NCBI GenBank assembly: GCA_050187875.1
Contig: JBFWXB010000004.1
Span: 62,001-126,000 of the forward strand
Length of the DNA: 64,000 nucleotides
Direction of reading: 5' to 3'
Source: JAFKKS01 sp050187875
Lineage (GTDB): Bacteria > Pseudomonadota > Alphaproteobacteria > Rhizobiales > Xanthobacteraceae
The position numbers and the translations under genes were made by a program. Positions 36,051 through 45,988 of this stretch are shown in pieces. The stretch's first letter is position 1. The number at the start of each line of letters is the position of its first letter. The notes beneath the pieces were generated by a model that saw nothing but the letters and a program-made list of their open reading frames with translations, did not search any database and was not told where the DNA came from.

Positions 36051-38872
36051 TGCCCCGCGACATCCCGACGTCGACCTACCGCGTGCAGCTCACCCACGCC
36101 TTCACCTTCGACGACGCGGCGGCCCTGGTGCCTTATCTGAAAGCGCTCGGCATTAGCCATCTCTACGCTTCGCCGTTCCTCAAGGCGCGCGCGGGGAGCA
36201 TGCACGGCTACGACATCGTCGATCACAATGCCCTCAATCCTGAGCTCGGCGGCGAAGAAGGTTTTGCGCGCTTGTCGAAAGCCCTGGCCGACGCCGATAT
36301 GGGGCTCATCCTCGACTTCGTGCCCAACCATATGGCGATCAACCGCGCGGACAATCCGTGGTGGCTCGACGTTCTCGAATGGGGGCCGAAATCGCCCTAC
36401 GCCGATTACTTCGATATCGCTTGGGAGACGCTGCCGTACAAGCCCGAGGGCGGCGTGTTGCTGCCGCTGCTCGGCCGGCCCTATGGCGACGCGCTCGAAG
36501 CGGGGGAGATCGAACTCAAATTCGACGCGGGAGAAGGAAGCTTCTCCGCTTGGTATTTCGAGCATCGCCTGCCGATCCGCGTCAACCGCTACGGCGATAT
36601 TCTCCGCGCCGTTGTCGCGCACGCGGACGCCAGTGACGACGATGTTAGGCGCAAGCTTCTTGAAATCGCAGCGCGCTACCCTGATCCGCGCGCGCCATCG
36701 CGCGCGGACGCACCGGCCCTCAAGAGCGCGCTGGCGCAGAGCGATGCTGGTGCGCTGATCGAGCGTGGCCTCGACACTTATCGTCCATCGGCCGGGAACG
36801 GCTCAGCCGTGGTGATGCTGCATCGGCTCCTGGAGAGGCAGCATTATCGCCTCGCACATTGGCGCGTCGCTGCGTCCGAGATCAACTATCGCCGTTTTTT
36901 TGACGTCAACGATCTCGCCGGTCTTCGCGTTGAAAATCCGAAGACCTTCATCGATATCCATCGATTGGTCGTCGATCTCATCGCCGCCAATCGTCTGCAT
37001 GGGCTGCGCATCGATCACATCGATGGGCTTTTCGATCCGGCGCAATATGGCCGGCGCTTACAGCGGCTGGTGCGCCGTGCACGCGGAAAGGCGGCCGCGC
37101 GCCGCCCGTTTTATACCATTGTCGAGAAGATCCTGGGCGAGAGCGAGGCGATGCCGCGCTTAGCCGGCGTTGCCGGCACGACGGGATATGAATGGCTGAA
37201 CGCCATTTCGCGCGTGCTCATCGACGCGAATGGGCTGGAGGCGCTGCGCAAGACGGCGCGTCAGATGACGGGGCGTGACGCGCCCTTCGAAGAGGTCTTG
37301 GAAAGCGCGAAGCGTCGCGTTCTCGACACCATGCTGACCAGCGAATTCACGGTGCTGACGCGCCTTCTCGCGCGCATCGCTGCCGGCCATTGGCGCTCGC
37401 GCGATTTCACGATGGACGGGCTACGTGCCGCGCTAGAACTCTTCGTGCTGAATTTCCCGGTCTATCGGACTTACGTCACGGGTGACGGATGCGCGGCAAG
37501 CGATCGCACGACGATCGAGAGCGCGATCGAAAGTGCGCGCGCGCAATGGTTCGCTCCCGGCAAGGAGATTTTCGATTTCCTCAAAGACACGCTGACGCTC
37601 GATCTGGTCGGGCCTGATCGGCAGGGCTACAGCGCGCCGCGCGTCAAGCGCTTCGCCATGAAGGTTCAGCAGTTCACCGGGCCGATGATGGCGAAGTCGC
37701 TCGAGGATACGTCCTTCTATCGCGACGTTAGCGTCCTCGCGCTCAACGAGGTCGGCGGCGATCCGGTCGCGCCGCCGCTCTCCGTTCCACAATTCCACGC
37801 ACTGATGATCGAACGCGCCCGCACGGCGCCGCACGGGATGACCACGACGGCGACCCACGACACCAAGCGGGGCGAGGATACGCGCGCGAGGCTTCTGGCG
37901 CTTGCAGAGGTGCTGGGCGAGTGGAGCGAGGCCGCGGCAAATTGGCGCGCTCTCAACGAAAGCGCGATCGTGCAGGTGCGGGATCGCGGCGGTACGCGCC
38001 GCGCTCCGTCCCGCGCGCATGAATACCTCCTTTATCAAACGATCGCGAGCGCATGGCCTTTCGGTGGGCCGGGCCCGGACTTTGCCGAGCGGATTGGCGC
38101 TTACGCCGTCAAAGCGGCGCGTGAGGGCAAGCTCGAGACGAGCTGGATGAATCCCAACGCGGCCTATGAAGAGGCCCTGCAGCGCTTCGTTACCCACATC
38201 CTCGACCCCATCCGCTCCGGCGCATTTCTCGACGCCATCGGCGCGTTCGCGCGCCGTCTTGCGCTTCTCGGCGCGCTCAACGGTCTCAGCCAGCTGACGC
38301 TGAAGGCGATGACGCCGGGCGTTCCCGATTTTTATCAGGGCACCGAGTTTTGGGAACTGTCTCTCGTCGACCCGGACAATCGGCGGCTGCCGGATTTTCA
38401 TGCGCGGTCTTCGGCATTGCGCCGCATCGGCGCGACGCCGCGCTGGGCGGCGATGACGGCGGATTGGGCGAGCGGCGATCTGAAGCTCGCCTGGACTCGC
38501 GCGCTCTTGGCCGTGCGCAATGCGCTGCCGCACGTGTTCTTGCAAGGCGACTATCGCCCCTTGGAGGTGCGGGGCCGCGATCGCGACAACGTCATCGCAT
38601 TTTCGCGCACCGGCGGTTCCGACGTCGTCGTCGTGGCGGTGGGACGACATTTCGCCCCATTGATCGGCGGCCAATTGCGTTGGCCGCAGCCGACGGACTT
38701 CGATGCGGAACTCGCACTTGGAATGCCTGGCGGCACTGTCTGGCATGTGGTCGGCCATTTCGATCTGACTATGGTGGGAGATACCGTGCCGGTCTCATCG
38801 CTCTTCACGCATTTTCCGGCCGCGGTGCTCGTCGGGCGCGCGATGCACACCGCGCGTCGGCGTTCGGCCTAG
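36050..38872 (+). CDS. treY: Malto-oligosyltrehalose synthase
   Basis: Converts the reducing end of maltodextrins into a trehalosyl unit by intramolecular transglycosylation. 940 residues from ATG 36050, overlapping the treZ stop. GH13_26 features: PTSTYRVQLTHAFTFDDA at the N-terminus, LYASPFLKARAGSMHGYD, LDFVPNHMAI, nucleophile in LHGLRIDHIDGLFDP (about 320), TTTATHDTKRGEDTRAR and MTPGVPDFYQGTEFWELSLVDPDN in two blocks. Last gene of the glgE operon; ends six bases from the facing ROK gene with no terminator between. Confidence 0.95.
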   Translation: MPRDIPTSTYRVQLTHAFTFDDAAALVPYLKALGISHLYASPFLKARAGSMHGYDIVDHNALNPELGGEEGFARLSKALADADMGLILDFVPNHMAINRADNPWWLDVLEWGPKSPYADYFDIAWETLPYKPEGGVLLPLLGRPYGDALEAGEIELKFDAGEGSFSAWYFEHRLPIRVNRYGDILRAVVAHADASDDDVRRKLLEIAARYPDPRAPSRADAPALKSALAQSDAGALIERGLDTYRPSAGNGSAVVMLHRLLERQHYRLAHWRVAASEINYRRFFDVNDLAGLRVENPKTFIDIHRLVVDLIAANRLHGLRIDHIDGLFDPAQYGRRLQRLVRRARGKAAARRPFYTIVEKILGESEAMPRLAGVAGTTGYEWLNAISRVLIDANGLEALRKTARQMTGRDAPFEEVLESAKRRVLDTMLTSEFTVLTRLLARIAAGHWRSRDFTMDGLRAALELFVLNFPVYRTYVTGDGCAASDRTTIESAIESARAQWFAPGKEIFDFLKDTLTLDLVGPDRQGYSAPRVKRFAMKVQQFTGPMMAKSLEDTSFYRDVSVLALNEVGGDPVAPPLSVPQFHALMIERARTAPHGMTTTATHDTKRGEDTRARLLALAEVLGEWSEAAANWRALNESAIVQVRDRGGTRRAPSRAHEYLLYQTIASAWPFGGPGPDFAERIGAYAVKAAREGKLETSWMNPNAAYEEALQRFVTHILDPIRSGAFLDAIGAFARRLALLGALNGLSQLTLKAMTPGVPDFYQGTEFWELSLVDPDNRRLPDFHARSSALRRIGATPRWAAMTADWASGDLKLAWTRALLAVRNALPHVFLQGDYRPLEVRGRDRDNVIAFSRTGGSDVVVVAVGRHFAPLIGGQLRWPQPTDFDAELALGMPGGTVWHVVGHFDLTMVGDTVPVSSLFTHFPAAVLVGRAMHTARRRSA

Positions 38873-38878
38873 CGTCGA

Positions 38879-39946
38879 TTAGGTCTTTTCCACCATCCGT
38901 GTGGTGAAGCGCGCGTTCCCGAGCCCGGTCCCCAATGTCAAGATGCCCCAATGTTTGAGGCCGCGGGTGGACGGCACTTCGCTCAGGCCCTGCAGCACGG
39001 CGTCGTTATGCATGACGACGGCAGTGTCATGCGCCCCGATGGTCGGGATGGCTTCGACGATGGCGGCCGGCAGATTGAAGCGCGTGCTTTGCCAGTTTCC
39101 AGGCAGGTTTTGCGCCCCGCGATCGATCGAGCCGTCAGGGTCGATCTTGCCCGGGCAGCCGATGCCGATGAAGGGCGCTAGGGCTAGGCCCTCTTTGTTC
39201 GCGGCCTTGATCAGCTTCTTCAACATATTGACAAGGACACCGACGGCCTCATCCCGTTTCGGCTTCTCGTCCGCGTAGCGCCACAATTCTTTCTTCCAGA
39301 CCGCTGCCTTTGCAAGGTCCGCGGCTTTCTTCACGTTCAGCAAGACGACGCCGGCGCGAATATTGGTGCCGCCAATATCGACCGCGAGAATGCTGTCGTA
39401 GTTGCCGAAGATCCATGATGGAGCAAGCTGAACGGCGCCGACGAGGCCGGCATCGTCCGGGTGACGGGCGATCGGTTTCAGATCGATCTTGATGCCGTCG
39501 GCCTTGAGAAGAACGCCCGCCCGCGCGATGGCCAATTCGCCGATCTGATGCTCCCGCATGCCGCCGCCGACCACGATCTCTTCCGTGTCGCGCCAATCCT
39601 TCGTCTTGAGAAAGCGCCGGATGATGTAGGCGAGCTCGTTGGCGAAGTCCTCGACCACGCCCTGCACGACGCCGGCGGCATCGGCATCCTTCCCGTTCAG
39701 CGCCGCGTCCAGCTTCTTTTTTCCAAGCTCGTCGCTCGCCTCGTCACCGAAAGGATCGGCTCCGAGCTTGCGCAATGGCTTTCGCCATTTTTCGAGCAGC
39801 GCCTGGAACGCTTTCTTGCTGGCCCGGTCGCCCAGGAAGCCGCCTTCGTCCTTGATTTCGATGTTGTAGTTGTCGACTTCGACGTTCGGCAGCCGGGAAG
39901 CGCCGTGGGGTGCGAAACCGTGATGCTTATTTTTCTCGTCAGGCAT
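38879..39946 (-). CDS. ROK-family sugar kinase with circularly permuted motif order
   Basis: 355 residues. Canonical ROK kinases begin with the phosphate loop DIGGT and end with a GGG-containing helix pair and a DDAGLLGAA-like tail. Here the order is swapped. Residues ~95-175 hold the usual C-terminal part (VVEDFANELAYIIRRF, EIVVGGGMREH, HPDDAGLVGAVQLA), while the usual N-terminal lobe follows: DIGGTNIRAG at 190, GIGCPGKID at 261, catalytic HNDA with D315, and GTGLG at 339-343, just before the stop. The zinc motif CxCGxxGC is absent. All active-site motifs are present, so a working kinase is plausible, glucose being the likeliest substrate by family. Carries its own EcfG-type promoter. Confidence 0.85.
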   Translation of the reverse strand: MPDEKNKHHGFAPHGASRLPNVEVDNYNIEIKDEGGFLGDRASKKAFQALLEKWRKPLRKLGADPFGDEASDELGKKKLDAALNGKDADAAGVVQGVVEDFANELAYIIRRFLKTKDWRDTEEIVVGGGMREHQIGELAIARAGVLLKADGIKIDLKPIARHPDDAGLVGAVQLAPSWIFGNYDSILAVDIGGTNIRAGVVLLNVKKAADLAKAAVWKKELWRYADEKPKRDEAVGVLVNMLKKLIKAANKEGLALAPFIGIGCPGKIDPDGSIDRGAQNLPGNWQSTRFNLPAAIVEAIPTIGAHDTAVVMHNDAVLQGLSEVPSTRGLKHWGILTLGTGLGNARFTTRMVEKT

Positions 39947-40018
39947 GATGCGGAAGGCGGCTCCGGAATCACAAAGGACGTGGGCAGGTGCAGCATGGCG
40001 CGCGGCTTAGCCCGAGCA

Positions 40019-40044
40019 AACGTGGGATTCCCCTTGCCGGTTCC
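40019..40044 (-). promoter_or_regulatory. Candidate EcfG promoter of the permuted ROK kinase
   Basis: On the minus strand: GGAAC (40044-40040), 17-base spacer, CGTT (40022-40019), a full consensus match, 72 bases before the kinase ATG. Third such site around the trehalose/glucan cluster. Confidence 0.75.
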
Positions 40045-40311
40045 ATCGTTATCCCCCTTCGGCTGGGCTCGCGCTTTCCGTCCGCCACGCGAAACGATGC
40101 CCATGCCCAAAAATGATGCAGCGCGGGCTTGGGCGATGACAAGATCGATCGGCCTCCGCGACGTCACTTGCATTTCGTGAGCCGACATAAATTCCCGCTG
40201 ACAAGGGCAACGGAATTGACCTAAGCTATCCCGCGAAAACGCCGAACGCGCCGGGGAGGGGCCAAAGCCCTTCGATCAGAGTGCGGGACGTTTGAGGGTC
40301 CGATCAACGGG
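40045..40311. other. Intergenic region before the sugar ABC operon
   Basis: Non-coding on both strands as far as I can read. The full gap between the kinase and the binding-protein gene is 378 bases. A possible housekeeping promoter for the ABC operon is CTGACA (40199-40204), an 18-base spacer and TAAGCT (40223-40228), about 100 bases before the operon start; the match is only moderate. Confidence 0.4.
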
Positions 40312-40324
40312 AGGAACCGTTCCT
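40312..40324 (+). promoter_or_regulatory. Palindrome over the ribosome site of the sugar-binding protein gene
   Basis: AGGAAC-C-GTTCCT, a perfect 6+1+6 palindrome directly abutting the ATG at 40325 and overlapping the GGGAGGAA ribosome site. It could be an operator or a small hairpin that tunes translation. Its size is also compatible with chance. Confidence 0.4.
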
Positions 40325-41662
40325 ATGTCGAAGAACAAACTTACGCGACGCGACTTTCTCGCGACGACCGCGGTCGCCTCGGCTGCGGTCGCGATGCCCT
40401 TCGTGCGAGATGCGAAGGCTGCGGGCAAGCTCTCCATCATGCTTTGGGACCACTGGGTCCCTGGAGCCAACAAGGCCTCGACAGACGTGGTCAATGAGTG
40501 GGCCGCAAAGGAGAAGGTCGAAGTCTCGATCGATTATGTGACCTCGCAGGGTAACAAGAACATTCTGACCATTGCCGCAGAGGCGCAGGCGCGTTCGGGC
40601 CACGACGTTCTGGCGATGCCCAACTGGTGGGCGCAGGACCAAGCCAAGAATCTGGAGCCGGTCGACGACATCATGACCGAGCTCATCAAGCAGAACGGTG
40701 ATGTGAACGGCACAGTCAAATATCTCGGCCGTGCTGAAAATCACTGGGTTGCCGTACCGGCGACGATCGGCAGTCAGATCAAGGGGCCATGCTCGCGCAT
40801 CGATCTGATGAAGCAACTTGCCGGTATCGATGTGCAAGCGATGTATCCGGCCGGTGAGGCGCCGAAGGCGGAGAACTGGACGACCGATACCTATCTCAAA
40901 GCGGCCGAAGCCTGCCACAAGGGCGGACATGCCTTCGGCATTGGTCTCGGGCAGACGACGGACTCGGTCGACACGGCTGGCGCATTCTTCCAGGCATTCG
41001 GAGCCGATCTCGTTGACGAGAAGGGCAATATCACCGTCAAGACCGACAATGTCCGCCAGGCGCTCGATTATTTGAAGCGTGTCGCGGCATTCTACCCGCC
41101 GGATGCGCCCGCTTGGGATGACGCTTCGAACAATAAATGGCTGGTGTCCGGCAATGGTTCGCTGATCATGAACCCGCCAAGCGCCTGGGCCGTGGCCAAA
41201 CGCGACGCGCCCAAGGTCGCGGAGCAGTGCTGGACCCATGGCTTCCCAAAGGGACCGAAGGGACGTTTTGCTCCCTTCCTTCCGTATTTCTGGGGCACCT
41301 GGAATTTCAGCAAGAACAAGTCAGCAGCGAAAAGCTTGCTGGTTCGTCTCTCTCAGAAGGACGCGGTTGAGAAGTTCGTTGCGGCGAGCGGTGGCTACGA
41401 CCTGCCGTCCTTTGCGAACTTCACCACGCTGAAGACCTGGGCCGAGGAAGGGCCTCCAAAGGGTACGCTCTATCACTATCCGAATCCGCATAATCACCAG
41501 ACGCTGTCGATTGCTGCGGCGCCGGCTCCGCCCAAGATCGCCTTCCAGATCTACACGCAGGCGATCCAGACCAAGATGATCGTGCGCCACATGCAGGGCG
41601 AGAGCATGGACAAGACGCTCGCCTGGGCAGAGAGCGAGGTGGAAGGGTTCATGCGAACCTGA
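40325..41662 (+). CDS. Carbohydrate ABC importer, extracellular binding protein (family 1)
   Basis: 445 residues from ATG 40325 (GGGAGGAA upstream). The N-terminus is a twin-arginine signal: RRDFLATTAV at residues 8-17, hydrophobic stretch, cleavage after DAKAAG likely, so the protein is exported folded. The mature part is a family 1 (maltose-binding-like) solute-binding protein: SIMLWDHWVPGANKA, SGHDVLAMPNWWAQD, GSLIMNPPSAWAVA. First gene of a four-gene importer (two permeases, ATPase). Neighbouring dehydrogenases and a dehydratase point to a sugar or sugar-acid/polyol ligand. Confidence 0.92.
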   Translation: MSKNKLTRRDFLATTAVASAAVAMPFVRDAKAAGKLSIMLWDHWVPGANKASTDVVNEWAAKEKVEVSIDYVTSQGNKNILTIAAEAQARSGHDVLAMPNWWAQDQAKNLEPVDDIMTELIKQNGDVNGTVKYLGRAENHWVAVPATIGSQIKGPCSRIDLMKQLAGIDVQAMYPAGEAPKAENWTTDTYLKAAEACHKGGHAFGIGLGQTTDSVDTAGAFFQAFGADLVDEKGNITVKTDNVRQALDYLKRVAAFYPPDAPAWDDASNNKWLVSGNGSLIMNPPSAWAVAKRDAPKVAEQCWTHGFPKGPKGRFAPFLPYFWGTWNFSKNKSAAKSLLVRLSQKDAVEKFVAASGGYDLPSFANFTTLKTWAEEGPPKGTLYHYPNPHNHQTLSIAAAPAPPKIAFQIYTQAIQTKMIVRHMQGESMDKTLAWAESEVEGFMRT

Positions 41663-41843
41663 CGAATGCGCAGGGACTGCGCGCCCTATGGCCGCAGCAC
41701 CTGCGTCAATCAGACGCCGCGGACGTGCCATTGGGGAACGGTGCGTCCGCTGCCGCCACGCGATCATCAAGAAAGCTGCGGGCGTGTCTGCGCCGGGGCA
41801 GCAGGCGGGACAGGGCGACAGCGAACGCTAGGGAGAATAGTCG

Positions 41844-42779
41844 ATGGTCGATGCAACGATTGCCGCGCATCGAGAAGGCACGGCGGCGCGCCGGCGTTCG
41901 GGGCTGCAGAAGGCGCTGCAGAGGAAATCGACGATTGCGTTCTTGATGACGCTTCCGCTCATCCTGGTGATCGCAATCCTTGTTATTTATCCCGCCTTCT
42001 ACGCAGTCCACCTGGCGACGCTCAACAAGTCGATGGAGCGCTTCGTTGGGCTAGGCAACTTCACCTTCCTGTTCAAACGTGAGACGTTCTGGATGGTGGT
42101 GAAGCAGTCCTGCATCTTCGCCATCACCGCCGTCATTTTCAAAGCCATCATCGGCTTCTTTGTTGCCCATTTTGTGCACAACATTCCGACCGAGGGGCAG
42201 CGCAAATGGCGCGGCATGCTGCTGGTACCATGGGTGATCCCGCCCGCCATGAGCACGCTCGCCTGGCTTTGGCTGTTCGATCCATCCTATAGCGCCTTCA
42301 ACTGGATTTTGGCCCTGTTTGGTATCAATCCGATTCCATGGACGGGCGACTACGCTTGGGCTCGCTTCTCCGTCATCCTGGTGAATATCTGGATCGGCGC
42401 GCCGTTCTTTATGATCATGTATCTCGCGGCGCTCAAATCGGTGCCCGACCAGCTTTATGAGGCAGCGGCGATTGACGGCGCCAATTGGTGGCAGCGCATG
42501 TGGTACGTGACGCTGCCGATGATGCGCAACATCATCGCGATCACCGCGCTGTTCTCGCTCATCGTCACCTTCGCGAATTTCGACATTGTCCGCATTCTGA
42601 CGGCGGGCGGGCCCATCGATCTCACCCACATCTTCGGCACCTGGTCGTTTAAGCTCGGCATCGAGGGTGGCGACATCCCGCTCGGCGCTGCGGTGTCGCT
42701 GTTCATGGTGCCGATCCTCGCCATCGCAGCGATCTTCATCCTTCGCGACATCAACCGCCGGGGGAACGAAGCATCATGA
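41844..42779 (+). CDS. Carbohydrate ABC importer permease 1 (MalF/UgpA type)
   Basis: 311 residues, ribosome site GGGAGA before ATG 41844. Six hydrophobic segments, first at residues 34-53 (IAFLMTLPLILVIAILVIYP). The EAA coupling loop reads YEAAAIDGANWWQRMWYVTLP. Separated from the binding-protein gene by 181 bases in which I see no gene or convincing signal; overlaps the second permease start (ATGA). Confidence 0.93.
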   Translation: MVDATIAAHREGTAARRRSGLQKALQRKSTIAFLMTLPLILVIAILVIYPAFYAVHLATLNKSMERFVGLGNFTFLFKRETFWMVVKQSCIFAITAVIFKAIIGFFVAHFVHNIPTEGQRKWRGMLLVPWVIPPAMSTLAWLWLFDPSYSAFNWILALFGINPIPWTGDYAWARFSVILVNIWIGAPFFMIMYLAALKSVPDQLYEAAAIDGANWWQRMWYVTLPMMRNIIAITALFSLIVTFANFDIVRILTAGGPIDLTHIFGTWSFKLGIEGGDIPLGAAVSLFMVPILAIAAIFILRDINRRGNEAS

Positions 42780-43690
42780 CGACGCTTTCGGTTTCCCAAG
42801 GGGCCTCGCCGACGCAGCGGCGCAAGGTTCGCAGCATGAGCCGCGATCGAAAATGGGCGCTGCGCTGGTCGTACTTCTTCCTCATTATCTTCGTGATCTT
42901 CTTTCTGACCCCTCCGGTCTACATGTTGATCACTTCGCTGAAAACGAGCGCCGAAATTTCGGCGGCCACGAATCCATGGTGGGTCTTCAATCCCACCCTC
43001 TCGAACTACATCGAACTGCTCACGCAGCGACAATATCTGACCTACTTCCGCAATTCGGCGCTGGTCTCGATCTTTGTCGTCACGATCACGATGCTGATCA
43101 GCGTGCCTGCCGCCTTTGCCCTCTCGCGAATGAAATTCTGGGGTTCGGGCGTGCTCGCGACGGGGATATTCCTGACCTACCTGGTTCCGGACACGCTGCT
43201 CTTCATTCCACTATTCAAGATGTTCGCAACCTTCACCAACTGGACCGGGATCGAGCTCATCAATCACTGGTATGTGCTCTTGATCGTCTATCCGACGCTG
43301 ACCGTGCCGTTCTGCACCTGGATCATGATCGGCTATTTCGCCTCCATTCCGAAGGAGCTCGACGAAGCGGCGTTGATGGACGGCGCCAACTACCGCCAAA
43401 TCCTGATGAAGGTGTTTATCCCGGTTGCGCTGCCGGGCTTGATTGCGGCGACGATCTTCGCGTTCACGGTCAGTTGGGCGCAGTTTCTCTATCCACTCGC
43501 CTTCACCACTTCGGCGGATCAATTGGTGCTCCCGGTCGGCATCATCACGTCGCTGATCAAGGGTGACGTATTCAACTGGGGGCAGATCATGACCGGCGCG
43601 CTGCTTGGCGCGGCGCCGCCGCTGATCATCTACGCCTTCCTCATGGACTATTACATCGCCGGGCTGACCGCCGGCGCGACGAAGGGCTGA
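42776..43690 (+). CDS. Carbohydrate ABC importer permease 2 (MalG/UgpE type)
   Basis: 304 residues with six hydrophobic segments; the first (WSYFFLIIFVIFFLTPPVYM) follows a ~30-residue basic N-terminus. EAA loop: LDEAALMDGANYRQILMKVFIP. Starts inside the stop codon of permease 1 and ends five bases before the ATPase gene, so the three are translated together. Confidence 0.93.
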   Translation: MTTLSVSQGASPTQRRKVRSMSRDRKWALRWSYFFLIIFVIFFLTPPVYMLITSLKTSAEISAATNPWWVFNPTLSNYIELLTQRQYLTYFRNSALVSIFVVTITMLISVPAAFALSRMKFWGSGVLATGIFLTYLVPDTLLFIPLFKMFATFTNWTGIELINHWYVLLIVYPTLTVPFCTWIMIGYFASIPKELDEAALMDGANYRQILMKVFIPVALPGLIAATIFAFTVSWAQFLYPLAFTTSADQLVLPVGIITSLIKGDVFNWGQIMTGALLGAAPPLIIYAFLMDYYIAGLTAGATKG

Positions 43691-43695
43691 AAAAC

Positions 43696-44796
<1,101 letters not shown>

Positions 44797-44851
44797 TCGG
44801 AGCCTGAGCCCGTCGCGATGTGCGGTCGGCTTCGAATACGCGAATGACAGC

Positions 44852-44873
44852 AGGCCCGGCCTCGGCCGGGCCT
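44852..44873 (+). terminator. Hairpin terminator after the sugar ABC operon
   Basis: AGGCCCGGCC (44852-44861) and GGCCGGGCCT (44864-44873) form a perfect 10-bp stem, with the effective loop slightly larger than the two bases drawn. The following tract CGTCATGTG has no T-run, so the termination mode is uncertain. Confidence 0.55.
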
Positions 44874-44920
44874 CGTCATGTGATGCTGAGAAGATATGTA
44901 GAACGAATGGGAAGGAGCGG

Positions 44921-45694
44921 ATGGTGACTGACTTGAAGGACAAGATCGTCTGGGTGACGGGCGCGGGCACCGGGATCGGCGAGGCGGCAGCGCTCGCGCT
45001 CGCAAAGGAGGGCGCGAAAGTCATTCTCACCGGCCGCCGCGAGGATGTGCTGAAGTCCGTCGCCGATCGTATCGCCAAGGCGGGCGGAACGGCGCATGTC
45101 GCCGCGGCCGACGTCACCGACGCAAAGGCGATCGAGAAGGTCGCCGCCGACATCAAGCAGCGCTTCGGACGCCTCGACATCCTCGTCAACAATGCCGGCG
45201 TCAACATCACCGAGCGGCGCTGGCGCGAGCTTAACCCCGAACGCATCAAGCTGATGCTCGACACCAATCTGACGAGCGCGTGTTACTGCGCCGCTGCGGC
45301 GCTCAACATCATGCGGCCGCAGAAGGACGGGCTTCTGATCCACACCGCCTCGATGGCTGGCAAGGTCGTCGGCCTTCTCTCCGGGCCGGCCTATGTGGCG
45401 GCGAAGCATGGCGTCGTCGCCATGAGCCACACGATCAATATGGAGGAGTTCGCGAACGGAATCCGCTCGACTGTTCTTTGCCCCGGAGAGGTAGCGACGC
45501 CGATCCTCGACAAGCGGCCGGTGCCGGTCTCGAAGGAAGATCGCGACCGCATGCTGCAGCCGGACGACATGGCGAGCCTCATCCTCTACGTCGCGAAGCT
45601 GCCGCCCAGCGTTTGCATCAACGAGGTGCTCATCAACCCGACCTGGAACCGCGGTTACGCCGTGGCCGCCGGCATCGGGCCGAAGATCGCGTGA
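44921..45694 (+). CDS. Short-chain dehydrogenase/reductase
   Basis: 257 residues, AAGGAG nine bases before the ATG. Classical SDR: cofactor motif TGAGTGIGEAAA, NNAGV (NNAG), catalytic serine in HTASMAGKVVG and Tyr/Lys in AYVAAKHGVVA. The basic residues after beta-2 (TGRRED) suggest NADP(H). The substrate is unknown; the position behind a sugar importer and before an Ldh2-type gene suggests oxidation of a sugar, polyol or hydroxy acid. Confidence 0.9.
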   Translation: MVTDLKDKIVWVTGAGTGIGEAAALALAKEGAKVILTGRREDVLKSVADRIAKAGGTAHVAAADVTDAKAIEKVAADIKQRFGRLDILVNNAGVNITERRWRELNPERIKLMLDTNLTSACYCAAAALNIMRPQKDGLLIHTASMAGKVVGLLSGPAYVAAKHGVVAMSHTINMEEFANGIRSTVLCPGEVATPILDKRPVPVSKEDRDRMLQPDDMASLILYVAKLPPSVCINEVLINPTWNRGYAVAAGIGPKIA

Positions 45695-45697
45695 TCT

Positions 45698-45836
45698 GTC
45701 GTTCCGGGGCGCGAGCGCCGCTCGCGAGCCCGGAATCCATAACCCCAGTACTGCGGCGTATGGATTCCGGACTCGCCACGGAGCCTGTGCTCGGACGGCG
45801 CGAAGCGCCGATCCGGGTGCGGCGATCCGGAATGAC
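45698..45836. repeat. Nested-palindrome dispersed repeat, copy B
   Basis: Starts four bases after the SDR stop; bounded by GTCGTTCCGG and CCGGAATGAC, with GGAATCCAT/ATGGATTCC in the middle. Its reverse complement matches copy C (47081-47216) with three mismatches over the first ~85 bases by eye. B and C are therefore inverted repeats flanking the Ldh2-type gene. The remaining bases up to 45988 hold no gene that I can see. Confidence 0.88.
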
Positions 45837-45988
45837 GGCCTCGCACCTCTCAGACGAGCAAGGGAGAGTTTCTCGTCCGGCCTCGTCATTGGACCGCTCC
45901 GCAATATTGCTTGAAACCGGCAAAGCTGATTGAACCAGAAAATGCCGCGCTCGCGGCTAGGACTGATTCCCTTGCAAGGTGAGATGCG

